Below, in pieces: positions 36,520 to 45,558 of a DNA stretch of 64,000 nucleotides (the stretch's first letter is position 1; each line of letters opens with the position of its first letter). The notes under the pieces were generated by a model. It did no database searches and was not told where the DNA came from. It saw nothing but the letters and a program-made list of their open reading frames with translations. The position numbers and the translations under genes were made by a program. Source of the stretch: Ravibacter sp037191015 (lineage in GTDB: Bacteria > Bacteroidota > Bacteroidia > Cytophagales > Spirosomataceae); assembly GCA_037191015.1 (NCBI GenBank), contig JBBCKD010000008.1, forward strand, positions 186,001 to 250,000, written 5' to 3'.

Positions 36520-37350
36520 ATGAAGACAACCTTGACCCCGCCTGATTTGAGCGGATTTAAAAGTGTATCGGATCACCAGGTAGAATCTTTCAGAAAAGAC
36601 GGTCATGTGCTGATCCCGGGTATACTGAGCCGGGAGGAGATAGCGTATTATCGCGGCGTGATCAACAGCGCTACGGCTGCCAACAATACCGAAACCCGTA
36701 AGCTGGAAGACCGGGATACATACGGGAAGGCTTTTCTCCAGGTGATGAACCTCTGGGAGGTCGACCCGGCCGTTGCGAATTTTACCCTGGCCCGGCGCTT
36801 TGGTAAAATAGCGGCTGATCTCCTGGGAGTTGACCGCGTGCGGATTTATCATGATCAGGCATTGTATAAGGAGCCCGGAGGCGGCCATACACCGTGGCAC
36901 CAGGATCAGTATTACTGGCCCCTGGATACCCGCGATACGGTAACGATGTGGATGCCGCTGGTGGATATCACCGAAGACATGGGGATGCTTACTTTTGCTT
37001 CCGGGTCTCACAAGGCGGAGTTTGAAGGTGATGTTGCGATTTCGGACGAATCGGAGGAGATGTTTCAGCAGCTTGTGAGGGTCAATGGCCTGGAGGTCAC
37101 CCGCGCGAAAAGCATGCGGGCAGGCGATGCTACCTGGCATTACGGCTGGACCTTTCACGCAGCGCCGGGTAATCATACGCCCGATAAGATGAGGGAGGTG
37201 ATGACCGTGATATTCTTTGCCGACGGCGCAAAGATTATCGAACCCCGGAACCAATACCAGCGTGCCGATCTCGACCGGTGGCTCTGCAATTTGCCCGTGG
37301 GGAGCGAGGCTGTATCTGATCTGAACCCGCTGGTCTACGGGAGAGATTAA
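36520..37350 (+). CDS. Phytanoyl-CoA dioxygenase (PhyH) family protein
   Basis: 276 residues from ATG 36520; a TTG start at 36484 is possible but less likely. The Fe(II)/2-oxoglutarate dioxygenase facial triad is suggested by HTPWHQDQYYW (His-x-Asp) and a distal His in WTFHAAPGNH, with a following Arg in MREVMTVIF. The family hydroxylates varied small molecules; the substrate here is unknown. It is the first gene of a probable operon with the PhoD-like gene and divergent from the AraC-family regulator, which likely controls it (inference). Confidence 0.88.
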   Translation: MKTTLTPPDLSGFKSVSDHQVESFRKDGHVLIPGILSREEIAYYRGVINSATAANNTETRKLEDRDTYGKAFLQVMNLWEVDPAVANFTLARRFGKIAADLLGVDRVRIYHDQALYKEPGGGHTPWHQDQYYWPLDTRDTVTMWMPLVDITEDMGMLTFASGSHKAEFEGDVAISDESEEMFQQLVRVNGLEVTRAKSMRAGDATWHYGWTFHAAPGNHTPDKMREVMTVIFFADGAKIIEPRNQYQRADLDRWLCNLPVGSEAVSDLNPLVYGRD

Positions 37351-37383
37351 GGTATGATTTCCACGAAATCCGCTTTTATTGAT

Positions 37384-38844
37384 ATGAAAAATGAAAACAG
37401 GCGGACATTCGTAAAAAATGCGGGGATCGGTATCGTCGCTTCCCTGTCGCTACCCGATATACCTGCCGTGATGACCGGCCCGGCCCCGGAGCGGCCAGAA
37501 AAGATTTTTTTTACAACAGGCTTTAAGGCTGCCGAAGTGACCCCGCACTCCGTAATCCTCTGGACGCGGCTCTGCGGACAGGAAAAGCCCAACCCGGTCG
37601 TGCATCAGCGAAGGGAAGCCGTTTTCAGGCACCCCGTCGATTTTGACGAGGAAATGCCTGTCGGATCCATGGACGGAGGTGTAAAAGGGATAGGCGGAAA
37701 CGTGAAAGTACAGCTGTCGGGAGGCGGCCAGGTCATGGAATCGGAATGGTGCGCCGCAGAAGCTGAAAACGATTTTACAGTCCGGATCCCCTTTGACGGT
37801 CTGAAGCCCGATACGGCGTACCGCGTTACCTGGACCGCAAAGCTGCCTGGTTCCGGGATGCTGCACACGGCTGCCGGAACGTTTAAGACGGCCCCACCCG
37901 TCAATTCCCAAAATACAGTGAGGCTCGTCACCTCTACGTGCCAGTATTTCTGGAGCTATGACCACGACGAAAGAGGTTTCAGGATCTACGACAGCATGCG
38001 CCGGCTGAACCCGGATTTTTTTGTACACACAGGCGACTACGTCTACTATGACAAACCCGGTCCGCTCGGCACGACCATCGAAAAAGCCAGGCACCAATGG
38101 CACGCAATGGACGGATGGCCTTCCCTGGTCGACTTCTATAAGGGCGTGCCGGTTTATATGGCCAAAGACGACCACGATCTGCTGCGCGATGATGTGCACC
38201 CGTTTTCACCTGCCTATGGGGAGCTTACCTTTGAGGACGGGCTGAAATTGTGGCGGGAAAACGCACCTATAGCCGGCAAGCCCTACCGTACCTTCCGCTG
38301 GGGCAGGCATCTCCAGATATGGCTGATGGAAGGGAGGGAATATCGTTCTTCCAACCAGGACGAAGATAGCATACGCAAGACGATCTGGGGAAATGAGCAG
38401 AAAGAGTGGCTCCTGGAAACGGTCGCCGGCTCTGATGCTACCTTCAGGTTGCTGTTCTCGCCGACGCCGGTCGTGGGCCCCGACCGCGATCGAAAAACGG
38501 ATAACCATGCCAACAAGGCTTTTGAAACCGAAGGAAACTGGCTGCGTGAATACCTGTCAGTTCAGAAAAATATGTTCGTGGTTAACGGGGACCGTCACTG
38601 GCAGTACGTTTCGGTAGACAAAAAAACAGGGTTGACAGAATTTGGATCCGGACCGGTGAGCGATGCGCACGCCCAGGGCTGGAGCCAGGAAGATGTACGG
38701 CCGGAACATAAGTTCCTCAGGGTGAAAGGGGGCTTCCTGGAAATCACGGTAATACCGTCGGACCGGTCCGCATCCGTTATTAAATTCATACACCGGGATG
38801 TAGACGGCAACCCGGTGCATGAAGAAGCGTTCAGCAGCAGTTAG
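37384..38844 (+). CDS. PhoD-like alkaline phosphatase/phosphodiesterase, Tat-exported
   Basis: 486 residues from ATG 37384. The twin-arginine leader NRRTFVKNAGIG precedes a PhoD-type N-terminal beta domain and a metallophosphoesterase core with HTGDYVYYD, KDDHDLLRDD and VNGDRHWQYVS motifs. Known members hydrolyse phosphomono- or diesters in the periplasm using Ca/Fe centres. It follows the PhyH gene by 33 bp and probably shares its transcript. An upstream ATG at 37354 is possible, but the Tat motif argues for 37384. Confidence 0.85.
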   Translation: MKNENRRTFVKNAGIGIVASLSLPDIPAVMTGPAPERPEKIFFTTGFKAAEVTPHSVILWTRLCGQEKPNPVVHQRREAVFRHPVDFDEEMPVGSMDGGVKGIGGNVKVQLSGGGQVMESEWCAAEAENDFTVRIPFDGLKPDTAYRVTWTAKLPGSGMLHTAAGTFKTAPPVNSQNTVRLVTSTCQYFWSYDHDERGFRIYDSMRRLNPDFFVHTGDYVYYDKPGPLGTTIEKARHQWHAMDGWPSLVDFYKGVPVYMAKDDHDLLRDDVHPFSPAYGELTFEDGLKLWRENAPIAGKPYRTFRWGRHLQIWLMEGREYRSSNQDEDSIRKTIWGNEQKEWLLETVAGSDATFRLLFSPTPVVGPDRDRKTDNHANKAFETEGNWLREYLSVQKNMFVVNGDRHWQYVSVDKKTGLTEFGSGPVSDAHAQGWSQEDVRPEHKFLRVKGGFLEITVIPSDRSASVIKFIHRDVDGNPVHEEAFSSS

Positions 38845-38897
38845 GGGATACGCGGCTGCGAACGAGTGGATTTTCACTACAAACTGTAGAAATTATG

Positions 38898-38934
38898 GTC
38901 AGGGGCCGGCTCGCGTAGCGAGCCGGCCCCTGAC
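38898..38934. terminator. 17-bp perfect stem between convergent genes
   Basis: Arms GTCAGGGGCCGGCTCGC (38898-38914) and GCGAGCCGGCCCCTGAC (38918-38934) pair over 17 bp with a 3-nt loop, GTA. It lies between the 3' ends of the PhoD-like gene and the barrel gene. With no T-run on either side it may act as a bidirectional barrier or mRNA-end stabiliser rather than a standard intrinsic terminator. Confidence 0.8.
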
Positions 38935-38958
38935 TGGCAGCGAGGTTTATCCCCGGCA

Positions 38959-40410
38959 TCAGAGCTTGACTCCCAAAGTAGCCCTGAGCAGGTTATTCTT
39001 TACGTCTGCATCTTTGAACATGCTGTTCATTCCCCATTCGTGTGAAATGTCAATGGTAATCAGCCCGAGCTCTATCCCGATACCCGCATTCAGGCCGTAG
39101 GTATAGGTCTCAAGGTTTTCCTTCCTGAAATCGGAATCTGCCGCCTGATCGACCGACATCACATAATTGCCGACGATCCCGCCGCGGATATTGAATTTCA
39201 GAAATGCGTCCCGGGCTTTTGTCAGGTAAAGCCCTGCCAGCAAAGGGACTTTCAGCGAATGGATCCTTGGACCCGATGTCAGCGATACATTGTCGAGGCT
39301 GTCTTTACTGGTCAGGTCCAGTGAAGTACTAAAATAATGCACTCCGGGCTGAATGAAAAGCCGGTTGACATGTGCGCGAAAATCAAGTCCTGCATTCCAG
39401 CCGCTACGGCCCGTGGCTTCGTTGTTTTTGAAATCTGCCTCAAAATTGGCAGCATGGAGACCCACCATGGGTATTACCCAAACGCCTGATTTGCGGGCAG
39501 ATAACTCCCCGAAACGTTCTTTGAAAGTCAGGTTCCGGTATACCGTTTCCTCATCACCTCCATAGGCGCCGGTATAGCGATGCGACCGGGTACGCTGCCC
39601 GTTGTACCTGAGCCAATCCCGGTAGGCCTGGTATTCACGCCACTCCTCTTCCGACGGCTGCGGTCGCGCAGCATCGCGGGCGATGCCTCCGCCGGCATAT
39701 CCCGATCCTCCCGAAGCCGGTGAAAAGGTGCCGGTCTGCCTGTTCTGATAGTCGGAAGGAACAATGATATTGTTGATAATAATGGTCGGCTGGCCCGGTT
39801 GCTGCGGGTAATTTTTATAGGTCTCCTCTACCACGCGCTGTGCTGCCTGGGGCATTGCTCCCTCTGTCTGCACGGTCCGGGCGGGGGCAGAAAGAGAATC
39901 TTTCCATGCATTACTGTGCAGTGCGGGATCCGCAAATGCCGCTCCGGACGCACCCGACCCGGCATCCAAACTACTACCACTGTGAGAAAAGGCTGCCAAT
40001 CGCTGCTCAGCCTCTGCTATCTGTTTTTCTACCTTATCTATCTCGTCCTGGACTTTGGCCACATCACTGGCGGCTTTGCGTGCCTGGCGATCGAGTCGTT
40101 TGGATTCCCGGTTCAGCTTTTTTACCGTTGATGAAAGCGATTCGTCTCCCGGGTTTCTGGAAAGCCTGCTCGTCGCTTCAGTAGCGGTCCTGGTATTTTC
40201 CTCAGCCCTGGCGATCGCTTCCTCTGCAGCCCGCTTTTTATCGTCAGCTTCTTTCAGCAGCCTTGCATGCCTGGCTTTCAGCTCATTCAACTGCTGCCGG
40301 GCAGCCAGTGCTTCCTGTCTTACGCTTCCCGGGTATCTCTCCATTTCCGGGGACTGTCCGTATACGGTATCAAAGTATAACAGACCTATAATTAAAAGGT
40401 ACTTTTTCAT
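38959..40410 (-). CDS. Outer-membrane beta-barrel protein with long coiled coil
   Basis: 483 residues. A signal peptide (MKKYLLIIGLLYFDTVYGQ) is followed by a Lys/Glu/Ala-rich coiled coil (about 30-150), a low-complexity linker with Gly/Pro/Gln, and a C-terminal domain (about 300-483) of alternating beta strands ending in LLRATLGVKL, as in PorT/OmpW-like outer-membrane barrels. Function unknown; the architecture suggests a barrel with a periplasmic or surface rod. It is convergent with the PhoD-like gene and divergent from the kinase pair. Confidence 0.8.
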   Translation of the reverse strand: MKKYLLIIGLLYFDTVYGQSPEMERYPGSVRQEALAARQQLNELKARHARLLKEADDKKRAAEEAIARAEENTRTATEATSRLSRNPGDESLSSTVKKLNRESKRLDRQARKAASDVAKVQDEIDKVEKQIAEAEQRLAAFSHSGSSLDAGSGASGAAFADPALHSNAWKDSLSAPARTVQTEGAMPQAAQRVVEETYKNYPQQPGQPTIIINNIIVPSDYQNRQTGTFSPASGGSGYAGGGIARDAARPQPSEEEWREYQAYRDWLRYNGQRTRSHRYTGAYGGDEETVYRNLTFKERFGELSARKSGVWVIPMVGLHAANFEADFKNNEATGRSGWNAGLDFRAHVNRLFIQPGVHYFSTSLDLTSKDSLDNVSLTSGPRIHSLKVPLLAGLYLTKARDAFLKFNIRGGIVGNYVMSVDQAADSDFRKENLETYTYGLNAGIGIELGLITIDISHEWGMNSMFKDADVKNNLLRATLGVKL

Positions 40411-40478
40411 AGTGCTTGTTTTGTGTGTGACGCTTAAATATTTGTTGACGGGTTTTTGTGCGCAAAAAGTATGCCTGT

Positions 40479-40507
40479 CCGGGGCTTCCGTTCCGACTTA
40501 GCCCCGG
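40479..40507. promoter_or_regulatory. Inverted repeat between divergent genes
   Basis: CCGGGGC (40479-40485) and GCCCCGG (40501-40507) form a perfect 7-bp inverted repeat with a 15-nt spacer, in the 175 bp between the barrel gene and the kinase pair. It is operator-like. I saw no clear promoter box. Confidence 0.35.
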
Positions 40508-40585
40508 GATATACTAAAACACAAAGACCGGGAGTTAAAGAAATATGCAGCGCTGCGTATGCAGGGAAACTCATGCACGTACAAG

Positions 40586-41107
40586 ATGGAAGCCCGGGAA
40601 AAAACCGATATACGACGCGCGCCGGTCATTCTTGTAACCGGGCTTCCCGGATCGGGAAAAACGATGCTGGCCAGGGAGCTGGCACGATCATTGAACCTGG
40701 TTCATCTGAGCAGCGATGCCATCAGGACCACGCTGCAGAAACGCGGCAGGTATGACGAAAGCAACAAAGAGCTGGTGTACCGGGAAATGTGGACAAAGGC
40801 GCGGGAAGTGCTGGACAATAACGGGAAGGTAGTGCTCGACGCTACTTTTCATAAGGCATCGCGACGCAAAGCATTCGAGACGCTTGCCAGGGAAATGCAT
40901 ACAAGGCCGGTTGTGATACAGGTGAAGGCGGGAGAAGAAGAAACCAGGCGGCGCCTGCAACACAAAAGGCCTGATAGCGAAGCTGACTGGCAGGTATACC
41001 TGCTTCTTAAAAATGAATATGAAGAGCCGGAAATCATCGATTATGTGGTGCATACAGATGAAGGCAAAGCAGCGGGCGAGCTCGTAGAAGAACTGTTAAG
41101 GACATGA
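40586..41107 (+). CDS. P-loop small-molecule kinase-like protein (COG0645 type)
   Basis: 173 residues from ATG 40586. The Walker A motif is GLPGSGKT, followed by LARELARSLNLVHLSSDAIR and a VVLDATFHK Walker-B-like segment. The family contains predicted kinases with unknown substrates. In many bacteria this domain is fused to the phosphotransferase-like domain encoded next, so the two act together in a pathway not yet defined. An in-frame ATG 27 bp upstream is less likely. Stop and next start overlap (ATGA). Confidence 0.82.
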   Translation: MEAREKTDIRRAPVILVTGLPGSGKTMLARELARSLNLVHLSSDAIRTTLQKRGRYDESNKELVYREMWTKAREVLDNNGKVVLDATFHKASRRKAFETLAREMHTRPVVIQVKAGEEETRRRLQHKRPDSEADWQVYLLLKNEYEEPEIIDYVVHTDEGKAAGELVEELLRT

Positions 41108-42171
41108 CAGGCAGCCAGATACAAAAGTTAAGGGCCGGTGTGGCGGAAAGTGAGCAGAGCGACGTCCGGCTCGTGGAAACGCATATCTCCTGGGTATTGC
41201 TGGGGACAGCGCTGGCCTGGAAAATAAAAAAGCCGGTGAAGCTTGATTTCCTGGATTTTACGGAGCTTGAGGTCCGGCATCATTACTGCCGGCGTGAGCT
41301 GCAGCTTAACCAACGGCTTTCACCCGATGTTTACCTGGCTGTTGCGCCTGTTTTCCGTGAGGGCGACCGGTTTTTCTTTGGCGCGGAAGAGGGCGAAATT
41401 GTAGACTACGCGGTTGTAATGCGGAAGCTGGATAACAACCTGTTATTGTCGGAAAAGCTGAAATCGGGAACTGTTACCGAAAAATTCATGGAGAGCCTGG
41501 CCTCAAAGCTGGCGGCTTTCCACCAGAGTGAAGCACACGTGTATAACGAGTGGGATGAAACGGTTGCGCTGAAAACGTTCCAGGAAATCAGCGCGGGCGG
41601 AGAATGGCTGGCCGGGAAACTGGAAGGCTACGATCCGGCCTGGGCCGGCAGGTGGATCCGGCAGGCGGAGTCGGTTAATGAGCTATTCCGCTGGCGGTTC
41701 GAGCAGAGGATTTCGCAGGGCTTTATGCGGGATGTACACGGGGATTTGCATGCAGGAAATATTTTCTGCTATGAAAATAAACCGGTCATCTTCGACTGCC
41801 TTGAATTCAATGATTCTTTCAGAGAGATCGACCTGCTTTATGAAATAGCGTTCCTCTGCACAGATCTCGATTTCTATGGTTATGAGCATCTGAAGAAAGC
41901 GTTTTTATCTGCTTACCAGAACAGGCTGCCCGTGATTCTGATGAAGGAAGATGTGCTGATCTTCAAATATTTCTGCCTGGTGCGCGCGGCCATCAGGTTT
42001 CATGTTATGTCTTTGAAGGGAATTTCACATGAGCTGACCCCCGCCGAATGGGAATCTGTCGCAGCTTATGCAAAGCTTGCTCAGAAGTACTCCGGGCAGC
42101 TTTTTCAGCTCACTGAACATTACATACACTTCGAAAAAGATGTTTTCAGGTTCGAGGATACTTTTGACTGA
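41104..42171 (+). CDS. Aminoglycoside phosphotransferase-like protein (COG2187 type)
   Basis: 355 residues. Kinase-like features are visible: AWKIKKPVKLDFL (Lys of the ATP site), a DVHGDLHAGNIF catalytic loop, and IFDCLEFNDSFREIDLLYE with the metal-binding Asp. Proteins of this type usually occur as the N-terminal half of a fusion with the ATP-binding protein encoded just upstream. The 4-nt overlap indicates translational coupling. No antibiotic-resistance function should be assumed. Confidence 0.82.
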   Translation: MTGSQIQKLRAGVAESEQSDVRLVETHISWVLLGTALAWKIKKPVKLDFLDFTELEVRHHYCRRELQLNQRLSPDVYLAVAPVFREGDRFFFGAEEGEIVDYAVVMRKLDNNLLLSEKLKSGTVTEKFMESLASKLAAFHQSEAHVYNEWDETVALKTFQEISAGGEWLAGKLEGYDPAWAGRWIRQAESVNELFRWRFEQRISQGFMRDVHGDLHAGNIFCYENKPVIFDCLEFNDSFREIDLLYEIAFLCTDLDFYGYEHLKKAFLSAYQNRLPVILMKEDVLIFKYFCLVRAAIRFHVMSLKGISHELTPAEWESVAAYAKLAQKYSGQLFQLTEHYIHFEKDVFRFEDTFD

Positions 42172-42180
42172 GAATGCCTG

Positions 42181-42213
42181 ATCTCCCGCGGTAAGGGCCG
42201 CGGGAGATTTTAG
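42181..42213 (+). terminator. Intrinsic terminator after the kinase/phosphotransferase pair
   Basis: ATCTCCCGCGG (42181-42191) and CCGCGGGAGAT (42198-42208) form a perfect 11-bp stem with a 6-nt loop, followed by TTTTAG. It lies 10 nt after the phosphotransferase stop codon and abuts the convergent sulfatase stop, for which no T-run is present. Confidence 0.85.
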
Positions 42214-43758
42214 TTATTTCAACTCCAGCTCCGGAACGTTTCCGGCCGGCTTGCCCTGGATGCTTTCCAACGTTTTGGCCATTTCCTTCACCTTTTCTGC
42301 GTTCTCTTTTGCAAGATTGCGTTGCTGGCCGATATCTTCGGTTAGGTTATACAATTGATATTCCGGGGAATTGCCCAGCTCGATATTGACGCTTTTGTTC
42401 ATGGCCTGGCCTTTGTACGGCGGGATCAGCACCCAGTTCCCCTGGCGGAGGGCCGTACGGCCTGATGCCTCCAGCACCAGGTTTTCGCGGCCTTTGTCGC
42501 TTTTCCCCAGGAAGACATCCAGCAGGTTCTGACTGTCTTTTCCCTCGTAGCTTTGACCTGCCAGCGCAGCCAGGGAGGCCATCAGATCGACCTGGCATAC
42601 GAGGGCATCCGAAACTCCAGGTTGGATCGTGCCTTTCCAGTAGGTAATGAACGGAACGCGCGTTCCGGCTTCATACAAACTGTATTTACCGCCTCTGAGC
42701 GGTCCGGAAGGCGTATGCTTGCCGAGCTTTTCTACGGCGTCGTCATGATATCCGTCATTGACGACCGGCCCGTTGTCGCTGGTGAAGATAATGAGCGTGT
42801 TTTCCAGCAGCTTATTGTCTTCAAGTGTCTTCAGGAACTCACCTATGCACCAGTCAGCTTCAGCGATCACGTCTCCCCGGGGGCCCAGGCCGGTCGTCCC
42901 GGCGAAGCGGGGGTGGGGGGTACGCGGCACGTGAGGCTGCTGCATTGCGTAATAGAGGAAGAACGGCTGGTTTTTATTGCTTTCGACAAAATCACGGGCT
43001 TTCGCCAGAAAGTGATCGGCCATATCCTCGTCTTTCCAGAGTGCTTTTTTCCCGCCCTTCATAAATCCTATCCTGGGTACGCCGTTTACGACGCTTTGGT
43101 TATGGCCGTGATGCCATTTCATGGTGAGCATTTCGGGGTTGGTGAGGGCGGTTGGTTCGCCTTCAAAGTTCTTCTCGTAGCTTACTTCGATCGGGTCGTC
43201 CGGGTCCAGCCCTACGACGGATCCGTCTTCAATATAGACAGTAGGCACACGGTCTTGCGTGGCCGCCATAATGTAAGCATAGTCAAAGCCGAGCTGGTTG
43301 GGGCCCGGCGAGATGGGCTTGTTCCAGTCGGCGTGCCCGTCACCCAACCCGAGGTGCCATTTGCCGACCACGCCTGTGCGGTAGCCTGCTACCTTCAGCA
43401 CCGACGCGATGGTGGCCTGGGCGGTGTCGATGATAAGCGGCGCTGTTCCGGGGAGGATTTTGGCTTCACTATTCCGCCAGGGATAGACACCGGTGATGAG
43501 CGCAAACCTGCTCGGCGTGCAGGTAGCGGAGGTCGAATGACCACTGGTGAAGCGGATTCCCCCGTTGGCCAGGCGATCAAAATTAGGGGTTTTTAATGCG
43601 GTCGCTCCATAGGCTCCCACATCCCCGTAGCCGAGATCGTCCATGTTGATAATGATGATATTGGGTTTTGCCTTCGTTGTTTCCGTGGAGGTATTCCGGC
43701 TCTGGCAATTTGAAAACAAGAACAGGATGCCCAGGCTGAGCAAGACAAACGATTTCAT
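42214..43758 (-). CDS. Type I arylsulfatase, lipoprotein, locus 5
   Basis: 514 residues. The leader ends in a lipobox-like FLFSNC (Cys18). The core starts with NIIIINMDDLGYGDVGAYG (metal-binding Asp40/41), and the formylglycine signature CTPSR starts at Cys80. FTSDNGP supplies another metal ligand. The overall pattern is that of arylsulfatase A-like enzymes acting on sulfated sugars; the exact subfamily cannot be fixed by eye. It lies 50 bp after the other sulfatase gene and ends the locus 5 operon, just before the terminator of the neighbouring convergent pair. Confidence 0.93.
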   Translation of the reverse strand: MKSFVLLSLGILFLFSNCQSRNTSTETTKAKPNIIIINMDDLGYGDVGAYGATALKTPNFDRLANGGIRFTSGHSTSATCTPSRFALITGVYPWRNSEAKILPGTAPLIIDTAQATIASVLKVAGYRTGVVGKWHLGLGDGHADWNKPISPGPNQLGFDYAYIMAATQDRVPTVYIEDGSVVGLDPDDPIEVSYEKNFEGEPTALTNPEMLTMKWHHGHNQSVVNGVPRIGFMKGGKKALWKDEDMADHFLAKARDFVESNKNQPFFLYYAMQQPHVPRTPHPRFAGTTGLGPRGDVIAEADWCIGEFLKTLEDNKLLENTLIIFTSDNGPVVNDGYHDDAVEKLGKHTPSGPLRGGKYSLYEAGTRVPFITYWKGTIQPGVSDALVCQVDLMASLAALAGQSYEGKDSQNLLDVFLGKSDKGRENLVLEASGRTALRQGNWVLIPPYKGQAMNKSVNIELGNSPEYQLYNLTEDIGQQRNLAKENAEKVKEMAKTLESIQGKPAGNVPELELK

Positions 43759-43807
43759 AAGAATATTCAGATTATGTTATGTTCTTTTTTATTTGATGCG
43801 TCAGGCG

Positions 43808-45556
43808 CTACGCCGGTCCGATCCTGGGCATCCAGCAGGTTTCCTTCGCCATATCGGCTTTCATAGCCCGGTGCAGAAGATGCAGCTTGAGTTCCTGGTA
43901 TTCCTTTTGATCCCATAGGTTATTGAATTCGCCCGGATCTTTTTCCAGGTCAAAAAGCTCGCCTTCATCACTTTGCATGTACCAGGTTACCTTGTACCGG
44001 TCCTCAATATAGCTTTTTTGGTAAAATTTGGTGCGCTGAAAATGATTTTCAGCAATTACCCAGTCTCTTACCCGTTCTGTTTTCCCCAGCCACAGCGGCG
44101 AGACGTCCAGGCCGGCCATGGTCAGGGGCTTCTCTCTTCCCGCCAGGGTCAGAAAGGTGGGTGCGAGGTCAACGACAGAAACCAGCGCATCGGTTCTTTT
44201 ATTTGCCGGTACCTGGTTTTTCCAGGATACGATAAAAGGAATGCGCAGGTCTTCCTCAAACGCAAACCCGCCTTTAGCGTATAAATTGTGGGTGCCGATA
44301 TGGTGCCCGTGGTCAGTGGTGAATACGATGACGGTATTTTCTCTCAACCCCGTTTTGTCGAGATGATCGAGGATAAGGCCGATGTACTTATCCATCATCG
44401 AGATCATGCCATAGTAAATGGCCATGTCTTTTTTGGCCTTTTCCGTATCCCTGGCCTGGATCGCGAAGCCGTGAACGCCGAAGCCGTCTTCCATATACTG
44501 TGCTCCCCAGCCCTTTGTCCCGTTTTTCTGGGTCATACGGTAGTGATAGGGCATGTCTTCCATATCGTCTTCCGGTACCTCCGGCAATTTCATGTCTTCC
44601 GGTTTGTACATGGAGGCCCATGGCTCAGATACAAGATAGGGCGGATGCGGGTCAAAGAAACTGGCCCAGATAAAAAACGGCTTCCCCTCCTTTTTGGCCC
44701 TGTCAAGATTGGCGATGGTCCGGGAGGCGATCCAGGCATTGAGGTGGTAATCTTCGGGGATGTTCCAGGCGCCATACTGCATCTCCCCGGTAGCAGCATT
44801 CTCTTCCATAATTTTCCGCATGGCTGCGTTCGAATTCTCGAAATTTGCCTGGGCAGGCTTCCGGAACCACTGCTTCCATTCGTTGGGCGACCGACCCTCT
44901 CTTTTCAGCTTTTCCTCCATCCAGATGGCATAATGCTGGCCGACGTGCGATTCATCTCCATGCGGGCGGGCCAGCTCTGCCCGGTCAAACCCGTAGAACG
45001 GACCGTTGTATTTCCGCCAGAAATCGAGGTCCTGGAGCACAGGATAGGCTTCCAGCGAAGGATATTCTGCGGTTCCTGCCAGGGGCATAAAGTGGGCCTT
45101 CCCGACAATAGTGGAGCTGTAACCCAATTCGCTGAGATAGTTACCTATGGTAGGAACCGTTTCAGGCAGTTTGGTGCCCAGCGCGTACGCGCCGTGCTGG
45201 GAGGGGTAGAGCCCTGTGATCATCGACGCCCTGGTAGGAGTGCAGACAGGATTGCAGGTGTAGGCCCTGTCGAAGATGGTGCCCGATTTTGCAAGCCTGT
45301 CGAGGTTAGGGGTTTTAACCGTCGGGTCGTTATACCCCATCCGCATCCAGTAATGCTGGTCGCTCGTAATGAACAGTATATTGGGCTGCGGGGTTTTGCC
45401 GGGTCTGACCGGCTCACGTTTCCCGTAAGCTTTCAGGTATTCCTGCTGTACTACCGGGACATCGTTCTGGAAGATCCTCGGGATAACAGAGCCGGTGTAC
45501 GCTGCCGACATCAGCAGCGTACACCCTATCAACCATTGACGAAACTGTTTTTTCAT
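43808..45556 (-). CDS. Type I sulfatase, locus 5
   Basis: 582 residues. The leader has a hydrophobic core (WLIGCTLLMSAAYTG). The N-terminal metal site reads LFITSDQHYW, and the formylglycine site is CTPTR with Cys105, within CNPVCTPTRASMITG. FTTDHGHHIG carries further metal ligands. It differs clearly from the other locus 5 sulfatase in using DQ rather than DD and in CTPTR, so the two may remove sulfate from different positions. It is 2 bp downstream of susD, which indicates co-transcription. Confidence 0.93.
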   Translation of the reverse strand: MKKQFRQWLIGCTLLMSAAYTGSVIPRIFQNDVPVVQQEYLKAYGKREPVRPGKTPQPNILFITSDQHYWMRMGYNDPTVKTPNLDRLAKSGTIFDRAYTCNPVCTPTRASMITGLYPSQHGAYALGTKLPETVPTIGNYLSELGYSSTIVGKAHFMPLAGTAEYPSLEAYPVLQDLDFWRKYNGPFYGFDRAELARPHGDESHVGQHYAIWMEEKLKREGRSPNEWKQWFRKPAQANFENSNAAMRKIMEENAATGEMQYGAWNIPEDYHLNAWIASRTIANLDRAKKEGKPFFIWASFFDPHPPYLVSEPWASMYKPEDMKLPEVPEDDMEDMPYHYRMTQKNGTKGWGAQYMEDGFGVHGFAIQARDTEKAKKDMAIYYGMISMMDKYIGLILDHLDKTGLRENTVIVFTTDHGHHIGTHNLYAKGGFAFEEDLRIPFIVSWKNQVPANKRTDALVSVVDLAPTFLTLAGREKPLTMAGLDVSPLWLGKTERVRDWVIAENHFQRTKFYQKSYIEDRYKVTWYMQSDEGELFDLEKDPGEFNNLWDQKEYQELKLHLLHRAMKADMAKETCWMPRIGPA

Positions 45557-45558
45557 AC

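Noticed and set aside
42553..43596. Open frame of 347 codons on the plus strand
   Set aside because: It is antisense to the 42214 sulfatase and has no signal peptide or motif.
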